DNA of 64,000 nucleotides from an uncultured Aquimarina sp. (GTDB taxonomy: Bacteria; Bacteroidota; Bacteroidia; Flavobacteriales; Flavobacteriaceae). The notes beneath the pieces were generated by a model. It had not been told where the DNA came from. It saw nothing but the letters and a program-made list of their open reading frames with translations, and did not search any database. A program made the translations under genes and the position numbers. Shown here piece after piece: positions 1-9,386 of this stretch (the stretch's first letter is position 1; each line of letters opens with the position of its first letter). Location of the stretch: NCBI GenBank assembly GCA_947496705.1, contig CANMDW010000004.1:62001-126000 (forward strand). Reading direction: 5' to 3'.

Positions 1-2288
1 CCTCCTTCTAATGTATCTAACCATTTGGCTGTTCTTTGAAGAGGAGCTGCTGTTCTGATATAAAACATAAGAAACCTATCCAAATATTTGATTACTGTTT
101 CGTTATCAATTTGTTCTGCCAGCAGTTCTGCGTGTTTTGGATTTGCCCCTCCGTTGCCACAGAGGTAGAGGTTCCATCCACCTTCTACGGCGATTACTCC
201 AAAATCTTTACAGCGTGCTTCAGCACATTCTCTAATGCAGCCTGATACTCCCCCTTTTAGCTTATGAGGGGATCTAAGGCCTTTATAACGTTCTTCTAGT
301 TCTATGGCAAAACTTACACTTTCATCCATCCCATATCTACACCAGGTGGATCCAACACAGCTTTTTACTGTTCTTAATGATTTACCATATGCATGACCAC
401 TTTCGAAACCATGATCTATTAGATCTTTCCAAATCTTTGGTAGCTGATCTAATCGCGCTCCAAAAAAATCTACACGTTGCCCACCGGTAATTTTGGTATA
501 CAGGTCATATTTTTTACCCACTTCACCTAATACAATCAATTTATCTGGAGTGATTTCTCCTGCAGGTATTCTAGGGACAACAGAATAGGTTCCATTACGT
601 TGGATATTGGCAAGGAATCGATCATTGGAGTCCTGTATTGCTTCTTCTTTATTGGCGGTATCTGCATAAATACTTGCCATAATAGAAGCAATAACTGGTT
701 TGCAAACTTCACACCCATCTCCCTGGCCATGATGATCTATAACATCATCGTATTTTCGATATTTTTTTAGTTTGATAATATCAAAAAGCTCTTGCCTATT
801 AAATTCGAAGTGTTCGCATATCGTATCTTTTACTTCTTTGCCTAAAGATTTTAAAGTAGCATCTACCAGATCTTTTACCATGGGTTTGCAACCACCACAA
901 CCTGTTGCCGCTTTGGTGCAGGTGATTACACCTCCCAGAGTATCACAAGAACCGTCTTGAATTACCCCACAAATAGCACTTTTACTTACGCTTTCACAAG
1001 AACAGATTTGTGCATCATCCGGCAAATCCATAACATTTCCTAAAAGTGATCCTGTGTCACTACCACGATTCCCCAGAATGAGATCTTCCGGATTTTCAGG
1101 CAGTTTCATTGCAGTATTATATATTTGAAATAACGCATTATAATCGGAAGAATCGCCTACTAGTATACCGCCCAGTAGCCTGGATCCATCTTTTGATACA
1201 TTGATTCGTTTATAAACTCTGCTACGTTTGTTTTTGTATACAATTGCATCGGCATCATCTCCATCATATAGTGCATCTCCAAAACTCGCTACTTCTGTAC
1301 CGATAAGTTTTAGCTGGGTAGACATATCAATATGTGCTGTCATGGTATGATCTGTTTCACCCGTGATCTGTGAGACGGCAACTTCGGACATATCATATCC
1401 CGGTGCAACCAATCCATAAATCATATTATTGTACAATGCTACCTCTCCGATTGCATAGATATGATCATCAGATGTTTTCATGGTATTATCTACGATGATA
1501 CCCCCTCGCAGTCCTACTTCAAGACCAGATTCTCTGGCCACTTCATCTCTCGGACGAATTCCTGCTGAAATCACTAACATGTCTACCTTTAATTCGGTAT
1601 CATCTATATATTGCAGGCCTTCAATTGTTTTATCTCCTTGAATGAAGTTGGTTTGCTTATTGAGATGAATGTGCAGTCCCAGGTTTTCAATTTTAGCTTG
1701 TAGCATATCACTACCACCTTGATCAAGCTGTCTGGGCATTAGTCTTGGTGCGAATTCTACTATATGAGCTTCGAGTCCTAATTCTTTTACGGCATTTGCT
1801 GCTTCGAGGCCTAATAATCCTCCTCCAAGTACTGCGGCTTGTATTTTTCCTTTATATTTCAGGGTTTTGGCATATGCTTCTATGGCTTCGAGGTCTTCTA
1901 TGGTTCGATATACAAAAACCCCTTCTTTTTCTACACCAGGAATGGGAGGAACAAAGGCAGATGATCCCGTTGCCAAAACCAGGTAATCATAAGAATATGT
2001 AGTTCCACGATGATTGGCTACTTTTTTTTCGTATCTGTTGATTTCAGTAATCATTTCTGAAGTATGAAGATCAATATTGTTTTCTTCATACCAGGTTGCA
2101 GAGGACATACTCAAATCTTCGGCTGTCTTTCCTGTATAATATTCACTCAAGTGAACCCGATCATATGCTCTTCTGGATTCTTCTCCAAAAACCGTAAGTT
2201 CATATTCACTGAACTTTTTTGAAGCTACAAATTTTTCACAAAACTTATAGCCCACCATTCCGTTACCTATTACTACTACCTTTTTCAT
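1..2288 (-). CDS. nirB: Nitrite reductase [NAD(P)H] large subunit NirB (3' end outside window)
   Basis: Assimilatory nitrite reductase large subunit, reducing nitrite to ammonium with NAD(P)H in the cytoplasm. About 762 codons are visible of a family length near 830; the C-terminus lies left of the window. Order seen: FAD/NAD-binding domain (starts MKKVVVIGNGMVGYKF, second dinucleotide motif GGGLLGLEAAN), a first BFD-type [2Fe-2S] domain near residue 428 (CSCES...CGGC), a second near 526 (CEVCKP), a ferredoxin-like half domain, then the siroheme/4Fe-4S cysteines as SCVGSTWC near 644 and GCIRECAEA near 685. All redox motifs are intact. The start at 2288 gives the nucleotide-binding motif at the correct N-terminal position. 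The promoter region carries the AAGTA-N4-TACTT palindrome shared with the rest of the nitrate locus. Whether nirD follows cannot be seen. Confidence 0.96.
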   Translation of the reverse strand, partial: MKKVVVIGNGMVGYKFCEKFVASKKFSEYELTVFGEESRRAYDRVHLSEYYTGKTAEDLSMSSATWYEENNIDLHTSEMITEINRYEKKVANHRGTTYSYDYLVLATGSSAFVPPIPGVEKEGVFVYRTIEDLEAIEAYAKTLKYKGKIQAAVLGGGLLGLEAANAVKELGLEAHIVEFAPRLMPRQLDQGGSDMLQAKIENLGLHIHLNKQTNFIQGDKTIEGLQYIDDTELKVDMLVISAGIRPRDEVARESGLEVGLRGGIIVDNTMKTSDDHIYAIGEVALYNNMIYGLVAPGYDMSEVAVSQITGETDHTMTAHIDMSTQLKLIGTEVASFGDALYDGDDADAIVYKNKRSRVYKRINVSKDGSRLLGGILVGDSSDYNALFQIYNTAMKLPENPEDLILGNRGSDTGSLLGNVMDLPDDAQICSCESVSKSAICGVIQDGSCDTLGGVITCTKAATGCGGCKPMVKDLVDATLKSLGKEVKDTICEHFEFNRQELFDIIKLKKYRKYDDVIDHHGQGDGCEVCKPVIASIMASIYADTANKEEAIQDSNDRFLANIQRNGTYSVVPRIPAGEITPDKLIVLGEVGKKYDLYTKITGGQRVDFFGARLDQLPKIWKDLIDHGFESGHAYGKSLRTVKSCVGSTWCRYGMDESVSFAIELEERYKGLRSPHKLKGGVSGCIRECAEARCKDFGVIAVEGGWNLYLCGNGGANPKHAELLAEQIDNETVIKYLDRFLMFYIRTAAPLQRTAKWLDTLEG

Positions 2289-2310
2289 GAGTTACGTATT
2301 TATAGTTCAA

Positions 2311-2332
2311 AATTAAGTATTAATACTTAATT
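2311..2332 (-). promoter_or_regulatory. nirB operator/promoter: AAGTA-N4-TACTT palindrome with -7 element
   Basis: A perfect 22-bp palindrome with core AAGTA-TTAA-TACTT (2315-2328). On the minus strand its right arm runs directly into TAATTTTG, a match to the Bacteroidota -7 consensus TAnnTTTG, about 25 bp before the nirB start. The same composite occurs at three other places in the nitrate locus. A second perfect palindrome of 16 bp lies at 2341-2356. The binding protein is unknown; the overlap with the -7 element fits repression or a promoter-proximal activator. Confidence 0.6.
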
Positions 2333-2403
2333 TACATATGATAATTACGTAATTATAAGTATGTTAAATTGATAAATCATAAATTATGAAGGGTATAAAT
2401 AAT

Positions 2404-2435
2404 AAACCCTGCAAAAAATGATTTTACAGGGTTTT
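2404..2435 (-). terminator. Hairpin terminator of the porin gene
   Basis: AAACCCTG (2404-2411) pairs with CAGGGTTT (2427-2434). The A-rich left side reads as a T-rich tail on the minus strand. It lies just beyond the stop of the porin gene at 2458 and separates it from nirB. Confidence 0.6.
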
Positions 2436-2457
2436 ATATGCAATGATTTATGATAAA

Positions 2458-3780
2458 TTATTCTGTTGTGGGAGCAGCTACTGGTTTAGGGTTCCATTTT
2501 AAGAAATTTGGTTTTACCACCAGCATTGCCCATCCCCAGTATTGTGCGTCAGCGGGTTCTGGTACACCTTTTAATATTTCCATCGAGTCTGATGCAAACA
2601 TATGTGAGTACCCGATTTTTAAAGTAGCATATGATAAGAGTTTTTGGGTAAACACCAGATCAATTTCAGTTCCTAAATAATCATCTACATCATCACCCAG
2701 GCTTTCTGCACCAGAAAAATAATGAGCACTAAGGAGCAGATTAGATTTCTCTCCTGTTTTAATCACCGCCTTGGTATAGATATCATTTAATCCGATATTA
2801 TTAGCATGGTTTCCAACATAAAAATAGTCCATATATCCATTAAACTTGTGATTGGTTCCAAAGATGGGGAAAAAAGATTCGATCTCACCATCTGCTCCTC
2901 CGTTTTCGTCACCACTTAATGTTTCAAAACCAAGCCCAAACAATGTTTTTCCCGGTTTGTAGGTCACTTCCAGCATGGCGTTGTATGCAGATAGATCTAC
3001 ATTTTCGGCAAATTCGCCGGTTTGTCCATAAAGATTGGCAGCCAGTGTAAGTCCGGCAGCGGGTTTTGCTACTAGGTGCGTTCCAAAAGTTTGACGGTTT
3101 ACGGTTCCATCTATTGGTGTTTGGCCATCAAGGTTTTGATAGGAATTATTAATAAGAAGTAAACTACCTGAAAATTTCTCCCAATCCTTATGTAACCAGG
3201 CATACGCCATGCCTTTATAGTCAAACACAGCTCTCGCATTACCTTCATTATTTGGATCAAACAAGGTATTCTGGGTGCTCACTCCGTTCTGGTTAAAGGC
3301 AAATCCTATGTCTAATTTAAAACCACTCTCATTTTCATACTGCAGGAGTGCTGCATCGTGAAATCTACCTTGCATGGCCCAATCAAGACCCCCAAAGATT
3401 CTTTGATCATCATATGATAATGCTTGTCTTCCTATCTTTGTAGACCATCTGCTGCCAAATTTAAAGTCGATCCAGGCTTGAGCCAGTGAGAAACTATTAT
3501 TATTATCTGCTACTGCAATCTGCGGGGTATCGCCCCATATACTCACATCCTGAACACTCACCAAGGCAGAGAATTTTTCTTCCTTATAGCCAAAATTTAA
3601 CCTAGAACGCTGTTGTACAAATGTTCCTGCATCTACACCTTCGTCTGGTATAAGTGTTCCAAAACCATTTAAGTACTCCAAACGAGGCCTGATATCTGCA
3701 TCAATACTTAACTCTTGTGTTTTCCCATTAAATACAAATACAAATATGAATAGGATGGTTACATGTAACTTGTTTTTCAT
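2458..3780 (-). CDS. Alginate-export-type outer membrane porin of the nitrate locus
   Basis: A 440-residue protein with an N-terminal signal peptide (about residues 1-21, ending near GKTQ) and alternating polar/hydrophobic strands throughout, as expected for an outer-membrane beta barrel. Segments such as RPRLEYLNG, QQRSRLNFGY and KIGRQALSYDDQRIFGG resemble the alginate-export (AlgE-like) porin family; in Bacteroidota such proteins are usually porins of uncertain substrate. It sits between nirB and the ABC nitrate importer and shares their operator, so nitrate or nitrite passage across the outer membrane is a reasonable inference, not shown. It is divergent from the NarL-type regulator. Confidence 0.8.
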   Translation of the reverse strand: MKNKLHVTILFIFVFVFNGKTQELSIDADIRPRLEYLNGFGTLIPDEGVDAGTFVQQRSRLNFGYKEEKFSALVSVQDVSIWGDTPQIAVADNNNSFSLAQAWIDFKFGSRWSTKIGRQALSYDDQRIFGGLDWAMQGRFHDAALLQYENESGFKLDIGFAFNQNGVSTQNTLFDPNNEGNARAVFDYKGMAYAWLHKDWEKFSGSLLLINNSYQNLDGQTPIDGTVNRQTFGTHLVAKPAAGLTLAANLYGQTGEFAENVDLSAYNAMLEVTYKPGKTLFGLGFETLSGDENGGADGEIESFFPIFGTNHKFNGYMDYFYVGNHANNIGLNDIYTKAVIKTGEKSNLLLSAHYFSGAESLGDDVDDYLGTEIDLVFTQKLLSYATLKIGYSHMFASDSMEILKGVPEPADAQYWGWAMLVVKPNFLKWNPKPVAAPTTE

Positions 3781-3887
3781 CTTAATAATTTTAGGTTAGT
3801 GCACAGTTTCACAAGGCTGTACAGATTTTTTTGTTCTTACAATTCTACTGGTTATGTATGAAATGTATATTATTAAATTGCAAATCT

Positions 3888-3901
3888 AAGTATTTATACT
3901 T
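3888..3901 (-). promoter_or_regulatory. AAGTA-N4-TACTT palindrome between porin and regulator genes
   Basis: AAGTA-TTTA-TACTT. Read on the minus strand, the palindrome continues into TAGATTTG, a -7 match (TAnnTTTG), placing it in the porin promoter about 110 bp upstream of the porin start. On the plus strand the continuation is not promoter-like, so the site more likely serves the porin than the response regulator at 4039. Confidence 0.55.
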
Positions 3902-4038
3902 GTTTTTTATAATTTTTATAGATAAAAATACTTATTTTAATTTTTGGAATAGTTACTTTTGTTTAAGCGTTCTCGAAATATTCATATATTTGAAATGGGA
4001 AACATTTTTTGCTGGTATCGTAAACAATAAGTAGAGTC

Positions 4039-4731
4039 ATGATTAGAATAATCTTGGTAGATGATCATTTTATGGTGAGGGATGGCATACGTGCGATTCT
4101 GGAAGATGAAGATCGGTATGAGGTTGTTGGAGAAGCATCAAATGGTGTTGAGGCTATTGAGCTGGTTCAATCACTCCAACCTGATATTATCATCTGTGAT
4201 ATACGTATGCCCGTGATGTCTGGTATTGAGTTGGTACAAAAATTGGCAGATCTTGGGCTGACTTCAAAGGCGATTATGCTTTCTATGCATGATTCTGATG
4301 AGTATATTTTACAATCCATCAATGCCGGAGCCGAAGGATATTTGCTTAAAGATGCAGGTAAAGAAGAATTTTTGAAAGCACTTTCTGTAGTCAGCAAAGG
4401 CGAAAAGTATTTTAGTGGTGATGTGTCATCAATTTTGGTAAAGCAAATACGATCAGAAGATCATCAATATACAGACGATTCAAATTCTTATGAGAATACA
4501 CAAGATAAGAATGCCACAAAAACTTTCAAAAACCCTTTTGATTTAACAAAAAGAGAAAGTCAAATACTGCAATTGGCTATTTCCGGAATGACTAATAAAG
4601 ATATAGCGGCATCATTAAATATTAGCAAGCGCACAACTGAGGTGCATCGATTCAACCTAATGAAGAAAATGGGTGTTAAGAATGTACTGGAATTAAGTAA
4701 CAAAGCTAGAGAACACAAAATGATTCCCTAG
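4039..4731 (+). CDS. NarL/FixJ-family response regulator (no partner kinase in the locus)
   Basis: A 230-residue DNA-binding response regulator. The receiver domain (1-120) has the acidic pair D8-D9, phospho-acceptor D54 in IICDIRMP and the conserved lysine in YLLKDAG. A linker rich in polar residues (about 140-165) leads to a LuxR-type helix-turn-helix (about 167-225; LTKRESQILQLAISGMTNKDIA). No histidine kinase gene is adjacent; the closest candidate sensor is the PilJ-type protein encoded convergently just downstream (7 bp inside the converging 3' ends at 4731/4747), which has no kinase domain. Position within the nitrate locus suggests control of these genes. Whether it binds the AAGTA-N4-TACTT sites is unknown. 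Confidence 0.9.
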   Translation: MIRIILVDDHFMVRDGIRAILEDEDRYEVVGEASNGVEAIELVQSLQPDIIICDIRMPVMSGIELVQKLADLGLTSKAIMLSMHDSDEYILQSINAGAEGYLLKDAGKEEFLKALSVVSKGEKYFSGDVSSILVKQIRSEDHQYTDDSNSYENTQDKNATKTFKNPFDLTKRESQILQLAISGMTNKDIAASLNISKRTTEVHRFNLMKKMGVKNVLELSNKAREHKMIP

Positions 4732-4746
4732 CAAATATTATTTTTT

Positions 4747-5577
4747 CTAATTGTTGGCAATACCTTCGTATATACCGGTTATTTTATTAAAACTTTTGGT
4801 TAATTGATTCGTCGTTCTGAAAACCTCTTCCAAAGGGAAATCTCCATTTGTAAAACCTCTTCTATTAATTTGAAACTTTTCCCATTGAGACATTACCGTA
4901 CCGAGTTCTTCTTCTATCTCTGTCGTATTATAACTACTGATTAGTAAGTTTCCAATAACATTGTCAAATTCATCAAATACGGTATTTAGTATTCTTTTAT
5001 ATTCTGTATCTTCTTTTGGAAACATTGTCATGGCAGTATAGTATAAACAAAGTCTTTGAGATAGCATTCGTTGCTTCCCTGATGTGTTTATTATTTTTAC
5101 CAGATCCTGATTTTTATTTTGAAAGAACTGATTATTGTAATTAGAACTTTGCTCGATACTTAATACCAGATCATGGCTGGCCCTCAATAATTTAGTATTC
5201 AATTGAAGAATGGCCATAGAGTTTGTGTAATCTGGAGGTAGGTTAATGATGGCCTTAAAATCTGCCCATACTCTATTTACATTTTTTATAGAAAGTTTAA
5301 TGGCAGAATTAGTAGCGTTTTTACTTAGTATTTCTAACTGTTTTTCAAAAATAAATTTACTGGATGTTAACTCTTTTGTTATTTCAGAGTTATTAATTCC
5401 CTTGGTGATTAATAAGTAAGCTTTAGACATCTTTTGTGATAACATTCGTTGTTTTCCGGAAATATTTACAGCCTTACTATAGCTAATGGTTCCGTAATTT
5501 TGCGATTGCGAAAACAAGGTCGTGGGACATAGTAAAAAAGAGGTTACGATAACCATGGTAATTTTCATTTTCATCAT
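4747..5577 (-). CDS. Exported protein with two PilJ/NIT-type sensor repeats
   Basis: A 276-residue protein with a signal peptide (about 1-24) and two copies of the motif SGKQRMLSQ, one at about residue 40 and one at about 165. That motif marks the type IV pili methyl-accepting chemotaxis transducer N-terminal domain (PilJ), related to the all-helical nitrate/nitrite-sensing domains of NarX and NasR, where an arginine in the motif binds nitrate. There is no transmembrane anchor after the sensor and no kinase, HAMP or methyl-accepting domain, so it looks like a free periplasmic ligand-binding protein. Its promoter has the shared nitrate-locus palindrome. A role as nitrate sensor or binding protein is inferred from the motif and the context. 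Confidence 0.82.
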   Translation of the reverse strand: MMKMKITMVIVTSFLLCPTTLFSQSQNYGTISYSKAVNISGKQRMLSQKMSKAYLLITKGINNSEITKELTSSKFIFEKQLEILSKNATNSAIKLSIKNVNRVWADFKAIINLPPDYTNSMAILQLNTKLLRASHDLVLSIEQSSNYNNQFFQNKNQDLVKIINTSGKQRMLSQRLCLYYTAMTMFPKEDTEYKRILNTVFDEFDNVIGNLLISSYNTTEIEEELGTVMSQWEKFQINRRGFTNGDFPLEEVFRTTNQLTKSFNKITGIYEGIANN

Positions 5578-5598
5578 ATAAATTTTTAGTTGGAATTT

Positions 5599-5612
5599 AA
5601 GTAAAGATACTT
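5599..5612 (-). promoter_or_regulatory. AAGTA-N4-TACTT palindrome upstream of the PilJ-type gene
   Basis: AAGTA-AAGA-TACTT, 22 bp upstream of the PilJ-type gene start. The continuation on the minus strand is TAAATTCC, a poor match to TAnnTTTG, so this is the weakest of the four sites as a promoter although the palindrome arms are exact. Confidence 0.5.
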
Positions 5613-5899
5613 ATTTTTAGTAAATGTCCAAAAATCTGCTTTTTTATTCTACAATGGTTTCACAATCACTTCTGTCAGGGTAGTTTTATTTTAAGATTTG
5701 TTTAACGGAAAAACCTTCTTTTTAATATGTAAATGCCTTGTTTACTGGTACTTCGTGTATTTTTTGTTTTTTGAATTATCTTATTATTATTTTTTTAGGG
5801 CTCTGAATGTTGATTCTATAAAACGCGGGGCTAAATATTTTGATAACAATAAATAATGAATCAAATACTTATTTTTTAAACTAAAAATAAATTTAAATT

Positions 5900-5913
5900 A
5901 AGTAATAATACTT
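5900..5913 (+). promoter_or_regulatory. nrtA operator/promoter: AAGTA-N4-TACTT with -7 element
   Basis: AAGTA-ATAA-TACTT at 5900-5913; the last T begins TATTTTTG (5913-5920), a TAnnTTTG -7 element. The start codon of the substrate-binding protein is at 5952. A lone half site (AATACTTA) lies about 40 bp upstream. The rest of the 374-bp gap (5578-5951) is AT-rich with no coding signal. Confidence 0.6.
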
Positions 5914-5951
5914 ATTTTTGAAAAAAGAACCTTATTTAAACATATAGAATC

Positions 5952-7355
5952 ATGATGAAAAAAGTGTATTTAAAAATTGTAATGATTATTGCTGCTTCGA
6001 TGTTTATGTCTTGTGGCGGGAAAAAAAAGAAAGAAATTGCGTCGGGTGCTGTAGTAAAAGAAGAATTATCAAAATCACATATCGAAAAGCCACAGTTGAC
6101 ATTCGGGTTCATTAAACTCACCGATATGGCACCTCTTGCCATTGCTAAAGAAAAAGGCTTTTTTGAAGAAGAAGGTCTTTTTGTATCTGTCGAAGCACAA
6201 TCTAATTGGAAAAATGTGCTAGATCGTGTAATCGATGGTCAGTTAGATGGTTCTCATATGTTAGCTGGGCAACCAATTGCTGCTGGCGCAGGATTTGGAA
6301 GACAGGCAGAATTGGTTACACCATTTTCAATGGATCTAAACGGAAATGGTATTACTGTGTCTAATGACGTTTGGTCAAAAATGAAAGCTCATGTATCGGT
6401 TGGAGAAAATGGGAAGCCTATTCATCCAATATCTGCAAAGGCGCTCAAGCCTGTAATAGATTCTTATAAAAATGAGGGAAAAGCGTTTAAGATGGGAATG
6501 GTCTTTCCTGTGTCTACACATAACTACGAAATTAGATATTGGCTGGCGGCAGCCGGAATTCATCCGGGCATGTATTCCAAAGAGAATATACAAGGGCAAA
6601 TTGATGCAGAAGTATTACTTTCTGTGACGCCACCACCGCAAATGCCTGCAACACTTGAAGCTGGAACTATCTATGGGTACTGTGTAGGTGAACCATGGAA
6701 TCAACAGGCAGTTTTTAAGGGGATTGGCGTTCCGGTAATTACAAACTATGATATCTGGAAGAATAATCCGGAAAAGGTGTTTGTAATGACTAAAAAATTC
6801 ATTGAGAAATACCCAAATACTGCTGTGGCAGTTACAAAAGCGCTAATTAGAGCTGGGAAGTGGCTGGATACCCCCGGGAACCGTAAGGAGGCCGTGAAAA
6901 TTCTATCTATGCCTGAGTATGTTGGTGCAGATGAAGTGGTATTGGCAAATTCGATGACAGGTACTTTCGAATTTGAAAAAGGTGATAAAAGAGAAATGCC
7001 AGACTTTAATGTATTCTATCGTTACCATGCTACTTATCCTTTTTACTCAGATGGAATTTGGTTCCTGACTCAAATGAGAAGATGGGGGCAAATTCCAGAA
7101 AGTAAGCCGGCAGATTGGTACCAGGCTAAAATTAAAGAAATCTATCGTCCAGATATCTGGACCAAAGCTGCCAAATTGTTGGTTGAAGAAGGATATCTGG
7201 AAGCTTCAGAATTACCTGAAACAGATGGATATAAAGCTGCAACTACCGATTTTATAGATAGAAAAAGATATGATGCCAAAGACCCAATTGGGTATATCAA
7301 TAGTTTTAATATCGGAAATAAAGAAAGTATTGAAGGTGTTTCTAATGTTCAATAA
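5952..7355 (+). CDS. nrtA: Nitrate ABC transporter substrate-binding lipoprotein (NrtA/CmpA family)
   Basis: A 467-residue periplasmic solute-binding protein. The N-terminus is a lipoprotein signal with cysteine at residue 21 ([14 protein letters not shown]), so the protein is membrane-tethered. The body matches the NrtA/CmpA family for nitrate, nitrite or bicarbonate: [21 protein letters not shown] at the first lobe and the long C-terminal part ending [19 protein letters not shown] typical of this group. The second methionine (5955) is an equally good start. It is first in the importer operon, with the permease 47 bp downstream. The shared operator lies immediately upstream. Nitrate is the likely substrate because nitrate and nitrite reductases are encoded alongside. 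Confidence 0.92.
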   Translation: MMKKVYLKIVMIIAASMFMSCGGKKKKEIASGAVVKEELSKSHIEKPQLTFGFIKLTDMAPLAIAKEKGFFEEEGLFVSVEAQSNWKNVLDRVIDGQLDGSHMLAGQPIAAGAGFGRQAELVTPFSMDLNGNGITVSNDVWSKMKAHVSVGENGKPIHPISAKALKPVIDSYKNEGKAFKMGMVFPVSTHNYEIRYWLAAAGIHPGMYSKENIQGQIDAEVLLSVTPPPQMPATLEAGTIYGYCVGEPWNQQAVFKGIGVPVITNYDIWKNNPEKVFVMTKKFIEKYPNTAVAVTKALIRAGKWLDTPGNRKEAVKILSMPEYVGADEVVLANSMTGTFEFEKGDKREMPDFNVFYRYHATYPFYSDGIWFLTQMRRWGQIPESKPADWYQAKIKEIYRPDIWTKAAKLLVEEGYLEASELPETDGYKAATTDFIDRKRYDAKDPIGYINSFNIGNKESIEGVSNVQ

Positions 7356-7402
7356 TTAAAGAAGACGAAGTACTCTCTTTTTGTAAATAATAAAAAAATA
7401 AT

Positions 7403-8500
7403 ATGAAAGACAGATCAATACATATCCTAAACTTTGTGGGGCTTGGTTTTTTTGAGCCGGCAATTAGATTGGTAACAGGTGAAGAGGTGAAGAAAAATTT
7501 GAGTCTGCTGTTCAAAAAAGTAGTGTTACCCATCTTATCAGTACTATTGTTTTTGATACTATGGCATTCTGGGGCAACCTACCTATATAATATTGAGAAA
7601 GAAGCTCGTATAGAAAAAGCATTTGCAGATAGAGGAGAAGCTGCTGCTTTAGAGATGCAAACCTGTATCGAATCAGACGACATTAGTTGTCAACCCAATA
7701 CCTTGCCATCGCCAGCCCAGGTATGGGTCGCATATAAATCATTATTAACAGATCATAGAATTATTACAGAAAAGAAGGTAGCTTTTGCCGATAAAGTTGC
7801 TGCCACCAATACACAACGAGCAGAGCAAGGTCTGGCTGCTATAAAATATACAGGGAGGCCATCTTTTGTAGATCAGATTTTTACAAGCTTAAAAACTGTA
7901 TTTGCCGGGTTTTTACTAGCTTTATTTATTGCAGTACCGATTGGTATTATGCTTGGGTTGAGCGATACATTGCGATCTTCTGTTAACTGGTTGATTCAGA
8001 TTTTTAAACCTGTTTCTCCTGTTGTTTGGTTGCTTTTGGTATTCATGATTGTTAAAACATTGACCATGAATTCTGATACAGATAGCTCGTTTATAATCTC
8101 TTTTATCAGTGTTGGTCTATGCTCTATGTGGGCCACCTTGGTGAATACCAGTATGGGAGTATCCTCTGTAGATAAAGACTATATCAATGTAGCCAAGGTA
8201 TTACAGCTAAATATTGGTCAGAAGGTATTTAAGATCATTTTACCATCTTCTTTCCCATTAATTTTTACAGGACTTCGAATTACGCTCTCGGTCGCCTGGA
8301 TGGTATTGATTGCCATAGAGTTATTAGCTCAAAGCCCTGGTTTGGGATCTTTTGTTTGGGAAGAGTTTCAAAATGGAGCCAACGATTCCAATTCTAAGAT
8401 TATAGTTGCCATGTTTGTTATAGGAATCATAGGATTCTTATTGGATAGAATTATGCTTACCATACAGAAATTTGTAACATTTACCGAAGAAACCGCTTAA
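7403..8500 (+). CDS. nrtB: Nitrate ABC transporter permease (NrtB-like)
   Basis: A 365-residue inner-membrane permease of the binding-protein-dependent family. It has one N-terminal membrane segment (about 35-55), an unusually long periplasmic stretch (about 60-150) including LPSPAQVWVAY, then the transport core with at least five segments and the ATPase-coupling loop (about 255-290, VAKVLQLNIGQKVFKIILPSSFPLI, split here only for description). Family NrtB/CmpB proteins are usually near 280 residues, so the N-terminal extension of roughly 80 residues is notable. Gene order substrate-binding protein, permease, two ATPases equals nrtABCD. The next gene starts 10 bp after its stop. Confidence 0.9.
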   Translation: MKDRSIHILNFVGLGFFEPAIRLVTGEEVKKNLSLLFKKVVLPILSVLLFLILWHSGATYLYNIEKEARIEKAFADRGEAAALEMQTCIESDDISCQPNTLPSPAQVWVAYKSLLTDHRIITEKKVAFADKVAATNTQRAEQGLAAIKYTGRPSFVDQIFTSLKTVFAGFLLALFIAVPIGIMLGLSDTLRSSVNWLIQIFKPVSPVVWLLLVFMIVKTLTMNSDTDSSFIISFISVGLCSMWATLVNTSMGVSSVDKDYINVAKVLQLNIGQKVFKIILPSSFPLIFTGLRITLSVAWMVLIAIELLAQSPGLGSFVWEEFQNGANDSNSKIIVAMFVIGIIGFLLDRIMLTIQKFVTFTEETA

Positions 8501-8510
8501 TACCTAAGAT

Positions 8511-9374
8511 ATGGCATATATAGAATTAAGAAACGTATCAAAATCCTTTGGTATCGGAAAAGACAGAACACAGGTATTGTCAAATATCAATCTTGAAATA
8601 AAAGAAGAGGAATTTGTAGCCATAGTTGGATTTACTGGTAGTGGAAAAACCACGTTGATTAATCTCATTTCTGGTCTGATCATGCCAGATGAAGGAGAAG
8701 TACTGTTTAAAGGCGAACCAGTAACGGGGCCAAGTCATGAGCGCGGAGTGATCTTTCAGAATTATTCTCTATTACCTTGGCTAAATGTTCGTAACAATGT
8801 AGGGATGGCTGTAAGGGAAACATTTAAAAAAATGTCTAAAAAAGATAGGAATAAACGTGTTGAAACGTATGTCGAAATGGTAAATCTGGCGCCTGCAATT
8901 AATAAAAAACCAAAAGAACTTTCGGGAGGAATGCGGCAAAGAGTATCTGTAACCCGAGCATTATCCATGAGTCCAGAGGTGATTTTGATGGATGAACCAT
9001 TGAGTGCTCTGGATGCTCTGACACGTGGGAATTTACAACAAGAAATCCTTAAGATTTGGAATAAGGACAAAAAAACAGCTTTGCTAATAACCAATGATGT
9101 TGATGAAGGTCTTTTGATGGCCGATCGTATTATTCCGCTTAAACCAGGCCCTAAAGCTACACTTGGGCCAGAGTGGATAATAAACATGGAACGTCCAAGG
9201 GATAAAACGGCTTTGAATCATAATGATGAGTATAAGAGGCTTCGAAATAGTATTATAGAATACCTGATCCAGATAGGAGAGCAGCGAGCTTCCAAAAAAG
9301 AAAATACCTATGTATTGCCCGATATTAAACCCAGAATAAAACCAGCGCCATTCAGAAAGTTTGGTTTTAGCTAA
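8511..9374 (+). CDS. nrtC: Nitrate ABC transporter ATPase 1 (NrtC-like), H-loop histidine replaced
   Basis: A 287-residue ABC ATPase. Walker [10 protein letters not shown] (40-48), signature LSGGMRQ (137-143), Walker B VILMDEP. The switch histidine that normally follows the D-loop region (ITHDVDEA in relatives) is asparagine here: ITNDVDEG, N195, read from codons acc aat gat. It lacks the NrtA-like C-terminal fusion found in cyanobacterial NrtC. It is encoded between the permease and a second ATPase gene 12 bp downstream, so the two probably form a heterodimer under one permease. The changed H-loop suggests that one of the two ATP sites is catalytically weak. Confidence 0.9.
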   Translation: MAYIELRNVSKSFGIGKDRTQVLSNINLEIKEEEFVAIVGFTGSGKTTLINLISGLIMPDEGEVLFKGEPVTGPSHERGVIFQNYSLLPWLNVRNNVGMAVRETFKKMSKKDRNKRVETYVEMVNLAPAINKKPKELSGGMRQRVSVTRALSMSPEVILMDEPLSALDALTRGNLQQEILKIWNKDKKTALLITNDVDEGLLMADRIIPLKPGPKATLGPEWIINMERPRDKTALNHNDEYKRLRNSIIEYLIQIGEQRASKKENTYVLPDIKPRIKPAPFRKFGFS

Positions 9375-9386
9375 AAATAATTCAAT

